A DNA stretch of 64,000 nt. Source: Microglena sp. YARC (taxonomy: Eukaryota; Chlorophyta; Chlorophyceae; Chlamydomonadales; Chlamydomonadaceae). The position numbers and the translations under genes were made by a program. The stretch is from assembly GCA_022414725.1 (NCBI GenBank), contig CM039462.1:95779188-95843187 (forward strand). The letters run 5' to 3'. This document shows, piece by piece, positions 32,420 to 43,020 of the stretch (its first letter is position 1; each line of letters begins with the position of its first letter). Under the pieces are notes generated by a model that was not told the DNA's origin, did no database searches, and saw only the letters and a program-made list of their open reading frames with translations.

Positions 32420-32564
32420 GGGGTGGGTTGTGGGGGCCTCTGGACTGTGACTTGGCTACTACCGCCACTGCCAGAGGCGTCAGAGCCAGAGTCGTCGTCA
32501 GTGTCATTCTGCCTGGCTGCGGGGGCTCGGCCAGGGGGTCGCTTTGGAGGTGCTCCATTGGCAC
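32420..32564 (-). CDS. Gene A exon 4 (disordered acidic/Ser-rich tail)
   Basis: The acceptor is a clear polypyrimidine tract (CAACCTTTTTCAG); the donor homologous to the array copies is GTCAGG. In phase 1, as delivered by exon 3, it reads GANGAPPKRPPGRAPAARQN, then DTDDDSGSDASGSGGSSQVT and VQRPPQPT. The 145-nt exon ends in phase 2. The low-complexity D/S/G-rich sequence suggests a disordered, possibly phosphorylated cytosolic segment. A second full copy (32735-32878, 144 nt, acceptor TTTTCTCAG) and a 5' partial copy (about 32,620-32,655) lie upstream in transcription sense. Confidence 0.6.
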
Positions 32565-32734
32565 CTGAAAAAGGTTGGTTGAAAGTTGGTAGGAGTTTGG
32601 TGGGAGGAGATTGAGAGAAGTCGCTTCGGGGGAGCTTCTTTGGCACCTGGGAAAGGTTGGTTGGAAGTTGGTCGAAGGAGATTGAGAGAGGTTGGTTGAT
32701 GATTTGCATCTGTATTGTGTCTTAATTTTTTCAC

Positions 32735-32878
32735 GTGGTTGTGGAGGGGGCCTCTGGACTGTGACTTGGCTACTACTGCCACTGCCAGAGGCATCAGAGC
32801 CAGAGTCATTGTCGGTGTCATTCTGCCTGGCTGCGGGGGCCCAACTAGGGGGGCGCTTTGGGGGAGCTCCATTGGCAC
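32735..32878 (-). CDS. Duplicate of gene A exon 4
   Basis: 144 nt with acceptor CTTTTCTCAG and donor GTGAAA; reads GANGAPPKRPPSWAPAARQN and DNDSGSDASGSGSSSQVTVQ in the same phase 1 as exon 4, and its length is a multiple of three. It could be included or skipped without changing the frame. Confidence 0.5.
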
Positions 32879-33194
32879 CTGAGAAAAGGGATTGAGAGAT
32901 TGGCTGATTTTTTGCATTTGCATTTTGTATGTTGTATTTTTATTATTTATTGAGAGAGATTGGTTGATGCTTTGCATTTGCATTTTGTACGTTGTATTGA
33001 TTTTATTGATTGATAGAGATTGGCTGATGTTTTGCATTTGCATTTTGTATGTTGTATTGATTTTATATATGTATATATTTTAAATTGATAGATATTGGCT
33101 GATGTTTTGCATTTTTATGTTGTATGTGTATTTTGCATTTGTATTTTGCACTTGTATTTGGCTGATGTTTTGCATTTGTATTTGTTTCATTTAT

Positions 33195-34470
33195 TTATGT
33201 ACCTGGTCGTTGGTTAGTTGGTGCAGGTGCAATTGCAGGAGCTCGACGAGCGTAGTCGTTGGTTGGGCTCTCGCTGCCATTATCACCATGTAATCAAACC
33301 AAACCAAACCTTACTGAACCATAGACCATGTAATCAAACCAAGTCAACCCAAGTCAAATCAAACAAAACGTACCAGGTCGTTGGTTGGTTGGCGCAGGTT
33401 CAATTTCAGGAGCTTTACACGCATAGTTGTTGGACAAGCCAATTGGGCTCTCAGTTCCACTGTCACCGTGCAATCAAACCAAACCAAACATAACTTACCT
33501 GGTCGTTGGTTAGTTGGTGCAGGTGCAATTGCAGGAGCTCGGCGAGAGTAGTCGTTGGTAGGGCTCTCTCTGTCACTGTCACCATGTAATCAAACCAAAC
33601 TTTACCATAGACCATGTAATCGAAACAGTCAAACCAAACCAAGTCAAACCAAACATAACTGACAATTACAGGAGCTCGGCGAGCGTAGTCGTTGGTTGGG
33701 CTCTCACTGTCACTGTCACCATGTAATCAAACCAAACTTTACCATATACCATGTAATCGAACCAAGTCAAACCAAACATAACTGACAATTGCAGGAGCTC
33801 GGCGTGCGCAGTCGTTGGTTAGGCTCTCACTGTCACAGTCACTATGAAGTCAAACCAAACCAAACCATAGACCATGTAATCAAACCAAACCACACTGAAC
33901 CATAGACCATGTAATCAAACATAACATACCAGGTCTTTGGCTGGTTGGTGCAGGTGAAATTTCAGGAGCATGACGAGCGTAGTCGTTGGTTGGGCTCTCG
34001 CTGCTATTATCACCATGTAATCAAACCAAACCAAACCACACTGAACCATAGACCATGTAATCAAACCAAGTCAAATCATACAAAACGTACCAGGTCGTTG
34101 GTTAGTTTGTGTAGGTTGCAGGGTACTTTCATTGACCAAATTGGCCAGCGCTTTAGCGCACTTGAAAACAAAAAAACTGCGCTTTGTACTGCAAACAGCG
34201 CAAAAATTGCTTGCTGTGCCCACAGGGGGTTGCAAAAAACTGTGCAAAACGCGCAGTGGGGCTCAAAAAGGCAGCGCGCCAGCGCGCAAAAGCGCGCGCT
34301 TGGAAGCGCCCTGGTTGGTTGGTGCAGGAGAAATTTCAGGAGCTTGACACGCTTAGTCGTTGGACAAGCCAGTTGGGCTCTCATTTCCACTGTCACCATG
34401 TAATCAAACCAAACTTTACCATAGACCATGTAATCGAACCAAGTCAAACCAAACCAAGTCAAACCAAACA
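33195..34470 (-). repeat. Array carrying the 3' edge of gene A exon 3 and its donor
   Basis: About eight units of 120-165 bp. On the minus strand several have CACCAACTAACCAACGACCA followed by GTAAGT or GTACGT, encoding ARRAPAIAPAPTNQRPG. Introns between units are made of GGTTTGATTACATGG words. One unit was hit by a MITE (34119-34313). This lies downstream of exon 3 in transcription sense. Confidence 0.75.
34119..34313 (+). mobile_element. CAGGG-ended MITE, copy 2 (195 bp)
   Basis: Starts CAGGGTACTTTC and ends GGAAGCGCCCTG, so the ends are inverted repeats (CAGGG...). The flanks GTAGGTTG (34111-34118) and GTTGGTTG (34314-34321) match at 7 of 8 positions. It is inserted in the exon-3 array of gene A. 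Confidence 0.78.
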
Positions 34471-34478
34471 TAACTGAC

Positions 34479-34607
34479 CTGGTCGTTGGTTAGTTGGTGC
34501 AGGTGCAATTGCAGGAGCACGACGTGTGTAGTCGCCTGTTGGGCTCTCGCTGCCACTGTCACCACCTGAGCTTCCGTCAGGATCTTCCTGAGGGGCACGC
34601 CCACCTG
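34479..34607 (-). CDS. Gene A exon 3
   Basis: 129 nt (43 codons) after the acceptor CCCGACCCCAAG, ending at the donor GTCAGT. In phase 1 it reads AGGRAPQEDPDGSSGGDSGS, then ESPTGDYTRRAPAIAPAPTN and QRPG; both ends are phase 1, so the exon is symmetric. It is the only place where the 5' part (copied upstream) and the 3' part (copied downstream) occur together. The sequence is disordered and lacks a known domain; it belongs to the tail of a membrane protein. Confidence 0.6.
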
Positions 34608-34639
34608 CTTGGGGTCGGGCGGGGTGGTGAAGGGGGTGG

Positions 34640-34649
34640 GTGGGTGGTG

Positions 34650-34680
<31 letters not shown>

Positions 34681-35690
34681 GAGAGGGGGGAGAGGAGGGG
34701 GGAGGGGGGGACAGTGAGAGAGGGGGGGGTGGAGGGTGGAGGGTGGAGGGACAGTGAGAGGGGGGGAGAGAGGGGGGGGGGGGGGGGTCGTTGGACAAGC
34801 TAGATGGGCTCTTGCTGCCTCTGTCACCACCTGGGCTTCTGTCAGGGTCTTCCTGAGGGGCACGCCCACCTGCTTGGGGTCGGGCGGGGTGGTGAAGGGG
34901 GTGGTGGGGTGGTGGAGGAGAGGGGGGAGTGAGAGAGGGGGTAGAGGAGGGGGGAGGGGGGGGGGGGACAGTGAGAGAGGGGGTGGGGGAGGGGGGAGGG
35001 GGAGGGGAGGGGGGAGGGGGAGGGACAGTGAGAGAGGGGGGGGAGAGAGGGGGGGGTCGTTGGACAAGCCAGGTGGGCTCTTGCTGCCTCTGTCACCACC
35101 TGGGCTTTCTGTCAGGGTCTTCCTGAGGGGCACGCCCACCTGCTTGGGGTCGGGCGGGTGGTGAAGGGGGTGGTGGAGGAGAGGGGGGGAGTGAGAGAGG
35201 GGGTAGAGGAGGGGGGAGGGGGGGGAGGGGGGGGGGGACAGTGAGAGAGGGGGTGGGGAGGGGGAGGGGACAGTGAGAGAGGGGGGGGTGAGAGAGGGGG
35301 GGGGGGGGGGGGGGGGGTCGTTGGACAAGCCAGGTGGGCTCTTGCTGCCACTGTCATCTCCTGGGCTTCCGTCTGGGTCTTCCTGTGGGGCATGCCACCT
35401 GCTTGGGGTCGGGGGGGGGGGGGGGGGAGGGGGGGGGGGGGCAGTGAGAGAGGGTGGGGGAGGGGAGGGGGGGGGGGGGGTGGGGGTGGTGGGGGGGTCG
35501 TTGGACAAGCCAGATGGGCTCTTGCTACCACTGTCACCTCCTGGGCTTCTGGCAGGGTCTTCCTGAGGGGCATGCCCACCTGCTTGGGGTCGGGCAGAGG
35601 GGTGGAGGGGTGGGGGGTGTGTGTGGGGTGGGGTGGCGGGGTGGGGGGGGGTGGGGTGAGGGGGGGGGTGGGGGGGGGGGGGATTTAATT
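34640..35690 (-). repeat. Array carrying the 5' edge of gene A exon 3
   Basis: Four units of about 255 bp at 34,800, 35,065, 35,330 and 35,505 contain the reverse complement of GCAGGTGGGCGTGCCCCTCA (exon 3 start) separated by long G-rich (C-rich on the coding strand) tracts. The pro-rich reading frame across them is an artefact of the tracts. Confidence 0.75.
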
Positions 35691-35779
35691 GAATTTTCCC
35701 CCCACACCCCTCCCCCCCCTCCCCCCACACACACGCACTCATAGCTTGCCACGGCCATATCAAGTACTTTTAATTTTCA

Positions 35780-36720
35780 CTCCTCATCTGCTCTCTGACC
35801 AAAAGGAGGGTTGGCACTGGGTTCTTTACAGCGGCAATTTGGGCCAAACGGGGTCAACATGAATTCATGATGGTTAGTTGGTTGATCATTCGGCTAGACC
35901 AAATAAGGTACTGGGTATGAATCCCAACGGGTGCGCTTTAGTGTTCCCGGTCGCTGTTAACCGCCATGGAAGCTTGGTCCAGGTAAAGCAGCAGCCCGTT
36001 ACCTACCCCCGCAAGACGGGGCTGCCTCAAAACCATGACCCACCAGGCGTTATCATTATTTTTGCCAAAGAAGGTGCTGGGTTTGAATCCCAACGATGTT
36101 GCCCTCCTTGCCTGCTCTCCGACCAAAAGGAGGGTTGGCACTGAGCTGAGTCTGATTGAGTGGTTCTTAGCGGCGATTTGGACCAAAACGGGGTCAGAAA
36201 TTGCGAGCGCTATATATAGCGGGAAAAAATACCAGGCGCTGTCATTAATTTTGGGGTAGCCCTAAACCCTGCCCCACCTGCCCCACACACCCTCTTCATG
36301 ACGGTTTGTTAAAATAAATAACTGTTAACCTCCTCACCTGCTCTCCGTCCAAAAGGAGGGTTGGCACTGAGCTGGGTCTGATTGGGTGGTTCACCAGACT
36401 TGCCAAACTCCAGGCATTGTTTTTGCATCTGAAACGGGGTAAAAAGTAGCGATCTCGATATATAGCAGGAACAAATCCCTGTTGCCTTCCTCACCTGCTC
36501 TCCGACCAAAAAGGAGGGTTGGCACTGAGCTGGGTCTGATTGGGTGGTTCCCCTGACTTGCCTAACTGCAGGCATCGTTTTTGCATCTGAAACGGGGTAA
36601 AAAGTAGCGATCTCGATATATAGCAGGAACAAATCCCTGTTGCCCTCCTCACCTGCTCTCCGACCAAAAAGGAGGGTTGGCACTGAGCTGGGTATGATTC
36701 GGTTGTTCCCCTGACTTGCC
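35780..36720 (-). repeat. About 156-bp array carrying the 3' edge of gene A exon 2 and its donor
   Basis: On the minus strand units contain CTCAGTGCCAACCCTCCTTT, then GGAGAGCAG before GTGAGG, encoding QLSANPPFGRRAG, at donor positions about 36,336, 36,492 and 36,648, with diverged copies near 36,105 and 35,790. The intron part of the unit has AAACGGGGTAAAAAGTAGCG. These are downstream of exon 2 in transcription sense. Confidence 0.75.
35868..36066 (+). mobile_element. tRNA-derived SINE, copy 1
   Basis: Pol III-like A-box region (GGTTAGTTGGTTGA) and B-box GGGTATGAATCCC (35913-35925), then a body with CAGGTAAAGCAGCAGCCCGT and CCACCAGGCGTTATCAT ending near a T run. The same head and body occur at 59,281-59,480. 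A third B-box-like piece (GGGTTTGAATCCC) follows at about 36,079. Confidence 0.7.
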
Positions 36721-36779
36721 AAACTTAAGGGATTGTTTTGGCATCTGAAACAATCTGAAAGTGGGTTTTTTCTAGCTTA

Positions 36780-36961
36780 TAGCAATTCAGGGGATGATTT
36801 GGGAAGCACAATTTGTACTTCGGACTTGGTTCTCCGAATCTCAGGCCAAATATCGAGAATTCTCGCGAGAATTCTCAGATTTCCAGGCCAAATTCTCGAT
36901 TTCATGTACGAAGTCCGGGTTTTTCAGAAACCTTGAACCCAAATCATCCGCTGAATTGCTA
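36780..36961. mobile_element. Foldback MITE with TA target duplication (182 bp)
   Basis: Ends TAGCAATTCAG and CTGAATTGCTA are perfect inverted repeats, the arms stay complementary over much of their length, and the centre is a 22-bp perfect palindrome (36855-36876). TA flanks both sides. A related sequence at 38,020-38,110 (opposite strand) is uninterrupted at the same point (TA at 38081-38082), showing the empty site. A TA duplication fits Tc1/mariner (Stowaway-like) elements. Confidence 0.82.
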
Positions 36962-37336
36962 TAATGGTTTTAGGCCTCCTCCAGGGAGAGCGTTTTCTAG
37001 CTTTGTATAGCTTTTTAGGGCCACAGATTTGGGTTCTTTATAGCGGCAATTGGGGCCAAAACGGGGTCAAAAGTAGCGATCGCTACATATAGCGGGACAA
37101 GTTCAAGGCTGCGTCGCAAGCGACGTCAAAAATTGGCGGAGAGCGTTTCCGACAGAGCGACAGGTGGCAACGGAAGCGAGTTAGCTACGAGACCGTTGGC
37201 TGACGTGTCAGGCTTCGTCTTGGTCAGACGGATGGTCGGATGGTCGGTCAGTCGGACGGAAAAATGGATAACCCTGGGGGCTCTCGCCCCCTTCAAGAGG
37301 GGGCTCCGCCAAAAAAATCCCTGTTGCCCTCCTCAC

Positions 37337-37453
37337 CTGCTCTCCGTCCAAAAGGAGGGTTGGCACTGAGCTGGGTCTGATTGAGTGGCTCCCCTGACTT
37401 GCCAAACTTTCCGAAGAGGGGGTTCCCAGTCTTGCTGAAGAATTTACTGCTGC
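37337..37453 (-). CDS. Gene A exon 2
   Basis: 117 nt (39 codons), acceptor TGCCCTCCCCACCAGCAG, donor GTGAGG, both phase 1. It reads GSSKFFSKTGNPLFGKFGKS, then GEPLNQTQLSANPPFGRRAG. The 5' edge is copied upstream in transcription sense (37,510-37,600) and the 3' edge with donor downstream (35.8-36.7 kb); only this copy has both. It is a basic, polar segment of the cytosolic tail with no known domain. Confidence 0.6.
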
Positions 37454-37509
37454 CTGCTGGTGGGGAGGGCAGTGTGTATGTGTCGGGGTTTAGAGGATGT
37501 GAAGGACTG

Positions 37510-37605
37510 GTTGAGTCTGATAGGGTGGCTCGCCTGACTTGCCAAACTTTTCTAAGATGGGGTTCCCTGTCTTGCTGAAGAAGTGACTACTGCCTGCTGG
37601 TGGTG
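37510..37605 (-). repeat. Partial copy of gene A exon 2 (5' part)
   Basis: Minus strand reads GSSHFFSKTGNPILEKFGKS, then GEPPYQTQ before meeting a stop; the 3' part and donor are missing. Confidence 0.65.
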
Positions 37606-37750
37606 GTGGTGGTGGGGGGGGGGCAGGGGGGGGGGGATGGGTGCGGGTGAGTGGGGGGCAGTGTGAGTGAGTGTGAGTGGGGGGGGGCAGTGGGGGGGGG
37701 GGCGGGTGAGTGAGTGTGAGTGGGGGGGGGGGGGGGTAGTGGGGGGGGTG
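37605..37750. repeat. G-rich low-complexity tract
   Basis: GTGGGGGG and GTGAGTGAGTGTGAGTG words; no gene. Confidence 0.8.
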
Positions 37751-37919
37751 CAGCGTACTCTGGTGCAGTGATATAACCTTGGATATAAGTATATTACCTT
37801 GGACTGCACCACCTACGTACTCTGGTGCAGTCAGAGACCCTGCGTACTTATCTAGGCGGGGCTGGACGCATAAGTACGCACGGTCTCGGATTGCACCAGC
37901 TCCTAAGGGCAGCAGGGAT

Positions 37920-38110
37920 TTTTATTTCCGCTATATATGGGGATCGCTAGTTTTGACCCCGTTTTAGCAAAATATCGCTATAAAAAAACAAAAAACATAA
38001 TTGCCCTCAATTACCCTAAAAAGCTACAAAAAGCTACAGAAAGCACTAAAACGCTGTCCCTGGAGGAGCCCTGAAACCATTAAGCTAGAAGAAACCCACT
38101 TTCAGATTTG
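37920..38110 (-). repeat. Inverted duplicate of 36,755-37,100, without the foldback MITE
   Basis: The reverse complement matches AAAGTGGGTTT-CTAGCTTA, then ATGGTTT, CTCCTCCAGGGA-AGCGTTTT and ACGGGGTCAAAA-TAGCGATC. It is the empty-site reference for the MITE at 36,780. Confidence 0.75.
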
Positions 38111-38389
38111 AAAAAATAATCACTGCCTCTCACCATTTGATATGCTTATTTTTGACCCTGTCACAAGCTAGGGTGGTTAGTTCAATAAGGGTGCTATGAG
38201 TATAACAAATTCCAACAGATTGTAAAAGAGGTTGGCAACTCACCATTTGATATGCCTTTGTTTGACCCTGTCACAAGCTAGGGTGGTTAGGGTGGTTAGG
38301 GTGATACCATTCTTACAAAAAATAATCTCCAGAGGGCGGACGCTCAGCTTGATGACAAACCTTCAATTCTACGAAAAGCCATGGGCCAG

Positions 38390-41110
38390 CGGCACCAAGG
38401 ACGCACCTTTTGATTTCTTTGGCGAGCTTGGCCGCCCTGTTTCCACACCTTCTTTCCCCTAACACACCAAGCCCCAACCTCGCCTGGTGACAGCGGCACC
38501 AAGGACGCACCTTTTGCATTCCTTGACAAGCTTGGCCGCCCTGTTTCCACACCTCCTTTCCCCTAACACACCAAGCCCCAACCACGCCTGGTGACAGCGG
38601 CACCAAGGACGCACCTTTTGCATTCCTTGACAAGCTTGGCCGCCCTGTTTCCACACCTCCTTTCCCTAACACACCAAGCCCCAACCACGCCTGGTGACAG
38701 CGGCACCAAGGACGCACCTTTTGCATTCCTTGACAAGCTTGGCCGCCCTGTTTCCACACCTCCTTTCCCCTAACACACCAAGCCCCAACCACGCCTGGTG
38801 ACAGCGGCACCAAGGACGCACCTTTTGCATTCCTTGACAAGCTTGGCCGCCCTGTTTCCACACCTCCTTTCCCTAACACACCAAGCCCCAACCACGCCTG
38901 GTGACAGCGGCACCAAGGACGCACCTTTTGCATTCCTTGACAAGCTTGGCCGCCCTGTTTCCACACCTCCTTTTCCCCTAACACACCAAGCCCCAACCAC
39001 GCCTGGTGACAGCGGCACCAAGGACGCACCTTTTGCATTCCTTGACAAGCTTGGCCGCCCTGTTTCCACACCTCCTTTCCCCTAACACACCAAGCCCCAA
39101 CCACGCCTGGTGACAGCGGCACCAAGGACGCACCTTTTGCATTCCTTGACAAGCTTGGCCGCCCTGTTTCCACACCTTCCTTTCCCCTAAACACACCAAG
39201 CCCCAACCACGCCTGGTGACAGCGGCACCAAGGACGCACCTTTTGCATTCCTTGACAAGCTTGGCCGCCCTGTTTCCACACCTCCTTTCCCCGAACACAC
39301 CAAGCCCCAACCACGCCTGGTGACAGCGGCACCAAAGGACGCACCTTTTGCATTTCTTCGACAAGCCTTGGCCGCCCTGTTTTTATATGTCCTTTCCCCT
39401 AACACACCAAGCCCCAACCACGCCTGGTGACAGCGGCACCAAGGACGCACCTTTTGATTTCTTCGACAAGCTTGCTTTCCATCCTTTCGCCCAGGACACC
39501 AAGCCCCCAACGTATGGGGCACCAAGGACGCACCTTTTGCATTCCTTGACAAGCTTGGCCGCCCTGTTTCCACACCACCTTTCCCCTAACACACCAAGCC
39601 CCAACCACGCCTGGTGACAGCGGCACCAAGGACGCACCTTTTGCATTCCTTGACAAGCTTGGCCGCCCTGTTTCCACACCTCCTTTCCCCTAACACACCA
39701 AGCCCCAACCACGCCTGGTGACAGCGGCACCAAGGACGCACCTTTTGCATTCCTTGACAAGCTTGGCCGCCCTGTTTCCACACCTCCTTTCCCCTAACAC
39801 ACCAAGCCCCAACCACGCCTGGTGACAGCGGCACCAAGGACGCACCCTTTGCATTCCTTGACAAGCTTGGCCGCCCTGTTTCCACACCTCCTTTCCCCTA
39901 ACACACCAAACCCCAACCACGCCTGGTGACAGCGGCACCAAGGACGCACCTTTTGCATTCCTTGACAAGCTTGGCCGCCCTGTCCCCGAAACACACCCAA
40001 GCCCCAACCACGCCTGGTGACAGCGGCACCAAGGACGCACCTTTTGATTTCTTCGACAAGCTTGGCCGCCCTGCCTTTGGTGACACACCAAGGACGCACC
40101 TTTTGATTTCCGACAAGCTGGTGACAGCTTCTATATCTCGGCACCAAGGACGCACCTTTTGATTTCTTCGACAAGCTTGACCACCCAGCTTCTATATCTC
40201 CATTCCCCCAGGACACCAAGCCCCCACCACGTATGGTAACACCGGCACCAAGGACGCACCTTTTTGATTTCTTCGAAAGCTTGACCACCCAGCTTCTATA
40301 TTCTCCATTCCCCCAGGACACCAAGCCCCCACCACGTACGGTAACACCGGCACCAAGGACGCACCTTTTGATTTCTTCGACAAGCTTGACCACCCAGCTT
40401 CTATATCTCCATTCCCCCAGGACACCAAGCCCCCACCACGTATGGTAACACCGGCACCAAGGACGCACCTTTTGATTTCTTCGACAAGCTTGACCACCCA
40501 GCTTCTATATCTCCATTCCCCCAGGACACCAAGCCCCCACCAAGTATGGTAACACCGGCACCAAGGACGCACCTTTTGATTTCTTCGACAAGCTTGACCA
40601 CCCAGCTTCTATATCTCCATTCCCCCAGGACACCAAGCCCCCACCACGTATGGTAACACCGGCACCAAGGACGCACCTTTTGATTTCTTCGACAAGCTTG
40701 ACCACCCAGCTTCTATATCTCCATTCCCCCAGGACACCAAGCCCCCACCACGTATGGTAACACCGGCACCAAGGACGCACCTTTTGATTTCTTCGACAAG
40801 CTTGACCACCCAGCTTCTATATCTCCATTCCCCCAGGACACCAAGCCCCCACCACGTATGGTACCACCGGCACCAAGGACGCACCTTTTGATTTCTTCGA
40901 CAAGCTTGACCACCCAGCTTCTATATCTCCATTCCCCCAGGACACCAAGCCCCCACCACGTATGGCACCACCGGCACCAAGGACGCACCTTTTGATTTCT
41001 TCGACAAGCTTGGCCGCCCTGTTTTTAAATCTCCTTCCCCCTTACACACCAAGCCCCAACCACGTCTGGTGACAGCGGCACCAAGGACACACCTTTTGAT
41101 TTCTTCGACG
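38390..41110 (-). repeat. 104-bp array carrying the 3' edge of gene A exon 1 and its donor (about 28 copies)
   Basis: On the minus strand each unit has AAGCTTGTCRARGAAWKCAA AAG before GTGCGTCC, and a 71-74 bp intron-like remainder with CACCAGGCGTGGTTGGGGC. Two subtypes exist: near exon 1 (40.2-41.1 kb) with ATATAGAAGCTGGGTGG, and distal (38.4-39.9 kb) with GTGTGGAAACAGGGCGGC. If the AACAG is used as acceptor, each unit is a 30-nt exon encoding GRPSLSRNAK-type decapeptides that keep phase 1. Spacing is almost perfectly regular except near 39.5 and 40.1 kb. Confidence 0.9.
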
Positions 41111-41925
41111 AGCTTGGCCCCCCGGCTTCTATATCCCCTTTCCCCCAGGACATCAAACCGCCGCCGCGTCTGGTGCCATTAGTGGCCGCAGCGGAAGCAG
41201 GGTCTAATCCACTCCCGTACAGCGATCCTCGCTTGTGGAGCAGCCAGATGATGTAGCTGATGCCAGCTATGCATATCAACTCAAAGGGGATAAGCAGTCC
41301 CAGAATAGCTGAAAGCATGGCCTCTAGGTTGGAGGGGACGTAGGGGTAGGGCGGCAAGGGAGGGCATTGGAGGGGAGGGTTGGGGCTGTGGTGCCGGAGG
41401 GGGGGGTGGAGGAGGGTGCGGTGACGGGGGGGGGGATGGAGGGGGGCGCGGGACGGGGGGGGGGTGGAGGGGGGGGGGGTGACGGGGGGTGGGGGGTGAC
41501 GGGGGGGGGGATGGTGGTAGAGGGGGGGACGGTGGGGGGGATGGGGGGCAGGAGGGGATGGGGGGGCAGGAGGACTGGTTCGGAGGGTGGCAGGGGAGGG
41601 GAGGCGATGGCGGCTGTGGGGGTTGAAGAGACAGAAGAGGGTGGAGGCGGGGCTGGTGGCTGGGTGGGCGGTTTCGAAAGTGAAAGCAGGAACGGGGGGG
41701 GTGTAGGGGAGGGGAGGGGAGGAAGGGGGGGGACGGGGGAAGGGGGGGGTCAGGAGTGTATGGAACGTAGGGGAAGTACGGAGGTATAGGACTAACGATG
41801 GGTGGGTAGTCATCAAACGGTGGGTATTCTGGGGTGATTGGTGGTGGGGGGGGCCTCTTTTGGGCGTGGGCTGGCCACGGGTGCAGAAGTAAAACGGTGG
41901 CAAAGATGACCAGTCGGAGGGGCAT
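41093..41925 (-). CDS. Gene A exon 1: signal peptide, proline-rich ectodomain, transmembrane helix
   Basis: ATG at 41925 starts [17 protein letters not shown], a signal peptide with likely cleavage after AHA. A proline-rich region follows ([29 protein letters not shown] motifs), like hydroxyproline-rich surface proteins of green algae. The 3' part encodes a membrane helix ([19 protein letters not shown] then ISYIIWLL) and a basic stop-transfer HKRG, then a tail ending PSSSKKSK at donor GTGTGT, phase 1. The signal-peptide frame and the helix frame differ, so one indel lies in the C-homopolymer-rich region (about 41,390-41,750); sequencing error or real decay cannot be told apart. I infer a type I single-pass surface protein. 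Confidence 0.6.
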
Positions 41926-42027
41926 GGCTGCCTTGTAAGCGCCTTGTGGTGTACAGCAGCAAGGCAATCTATCGGAGCTGTTTCTGTAGGTGGATGGGGA
42001 GGGGAGGGGGCCGAGGGTGAGTGGGGA

Positions 42028-42565
42028 AACATTACAATGGTGGGTGGGTGGGTGGGTGGATGGGTGGGTGGGTGGGTGGGTGGGTGGATGGATGGATGGA
42101 TGGATGGATGGGTGGGTGTGGGGGGGGGGGGGGATAGGTGAGTGGGGGGATGGGTGAGTGGGGGGGTGGGGGTGAATGGGGTGGGTGAATGGGTGGTGGG
42201 TGGGTGGGTGGGTGGATGGATGGATGGATGGATGGATGGATGGATGGATAGGTGGATGGATGGATGGATGGATGGATGGATGGATGGATGGATGGATGGA
42301 TGGATGGATGGATGGATGGATGGATGGATGGATGGATGGATGGATGGATGGATGGATAGGTGGATAGGTGGATGGATGGATGGATGGATGGATGGATGGA
42401 TGGATGGATGGATGGATGGATGGATGGATGGATGGATGGATAGGTAGGTGGATGGATGGATGGATGGATGGATGGATGGATGGATGGATGGATGGATGGA
42501 TGGATGGATGGATGGATGGATGGATGGATGGATAGGTAGGTGGATGGATGGATTGGTGGATGCAT
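42028..42565. repeat. (ATGG)n tetranucleotide microsatellite
   Basis: More than 100 nearly uninterrupted units with occasional GGTGG or AGGT steps, upstream of gene A. Reading frames such as SIHPSIHP come from it. A related weaker stretch with TGCCTGCCTGCC continues to about 42,870. Confidence 0.95.
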
Positions 42566-42997
42566 GAATGCATGTACAGGTAGGTGGATGGATGGATGGG
42601 TGTATGCATTTATGGATGCCTATCTGCCTGCCTGCCTGCCTGCAAGGATGGATGGATGGTTGGATAGAAGGGGGATGCATGCATGCATGGATAGGTAGGT
42701 GGACGGATGGGTGGATGCATGCATGCATGGGTGGGTGGGTGGATGGATGGATGGGTGTATGCATGTATGGATGCCTGCCTGCCTGCCTGCAAGGATGGAT
42801 GGATGGTTGGATAGATGTTTGGATGCGTGCATGGATGGATGGATGGATGCCTGCCCGAATGCATGGAAAAGAAAAGTAGAACGCCAAGTCGGCGTGATTA
42901 AGGAAGCTGTCCAAAGGGGGTCCTCGGACAGCACATAAGGGAAGTATACAAGGGTGGCATATAAGGAACAAAGCTGCAGTTGGAATGTATCGTCTTT

Positions 42998-43020
42998 GAA
43001 TGTAGCACTCACCTCATGCC
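42998..43020 (-). promoter_or_regulatory. Possible 5' leader donor of gene A
   Basis: On the minus strand GGCATGAG is followed by GTGAGTGC, a good donor, upstream of the gene A start. It may end a non-coding first exon. Confidence 0.25.

Larger units (their letters stand above)
29530..41925 (-). other. Gene A locus (overall extent, 3' end unknown)
   Basis: Exons recognised in transcription order: 41925-41093, 37453-37337, 34607-34479, 32564-32420. Phases are 1, 1, 1 and 2 at successive ends, all compatible. The predicted product is secreted N-terminus, proline-rich ectodomain, one membrane helix and a long low-complexity tail. No terminal exon or stop was identified; it should lie between 29.5 and 32.4 kb or left of it. 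Each intron is dominated by an array built from neighbouring exon edges. Similarity to a named protein family is not seen. Confidence 0.5.

Noticed and set aside
38313..40988. Continuous reading frames across the 104-bp array as an unspliced repeat protein
   Set aside because: The period is not a multiple of three and every unit carries a donor, so an exon-edge array is a better explanation.
42032..42971. Long SIHPSIHP reading frame
   Set aside because: It is the (ATGG)n microsatellite read on the minus strand; the real gene starts at 41925.
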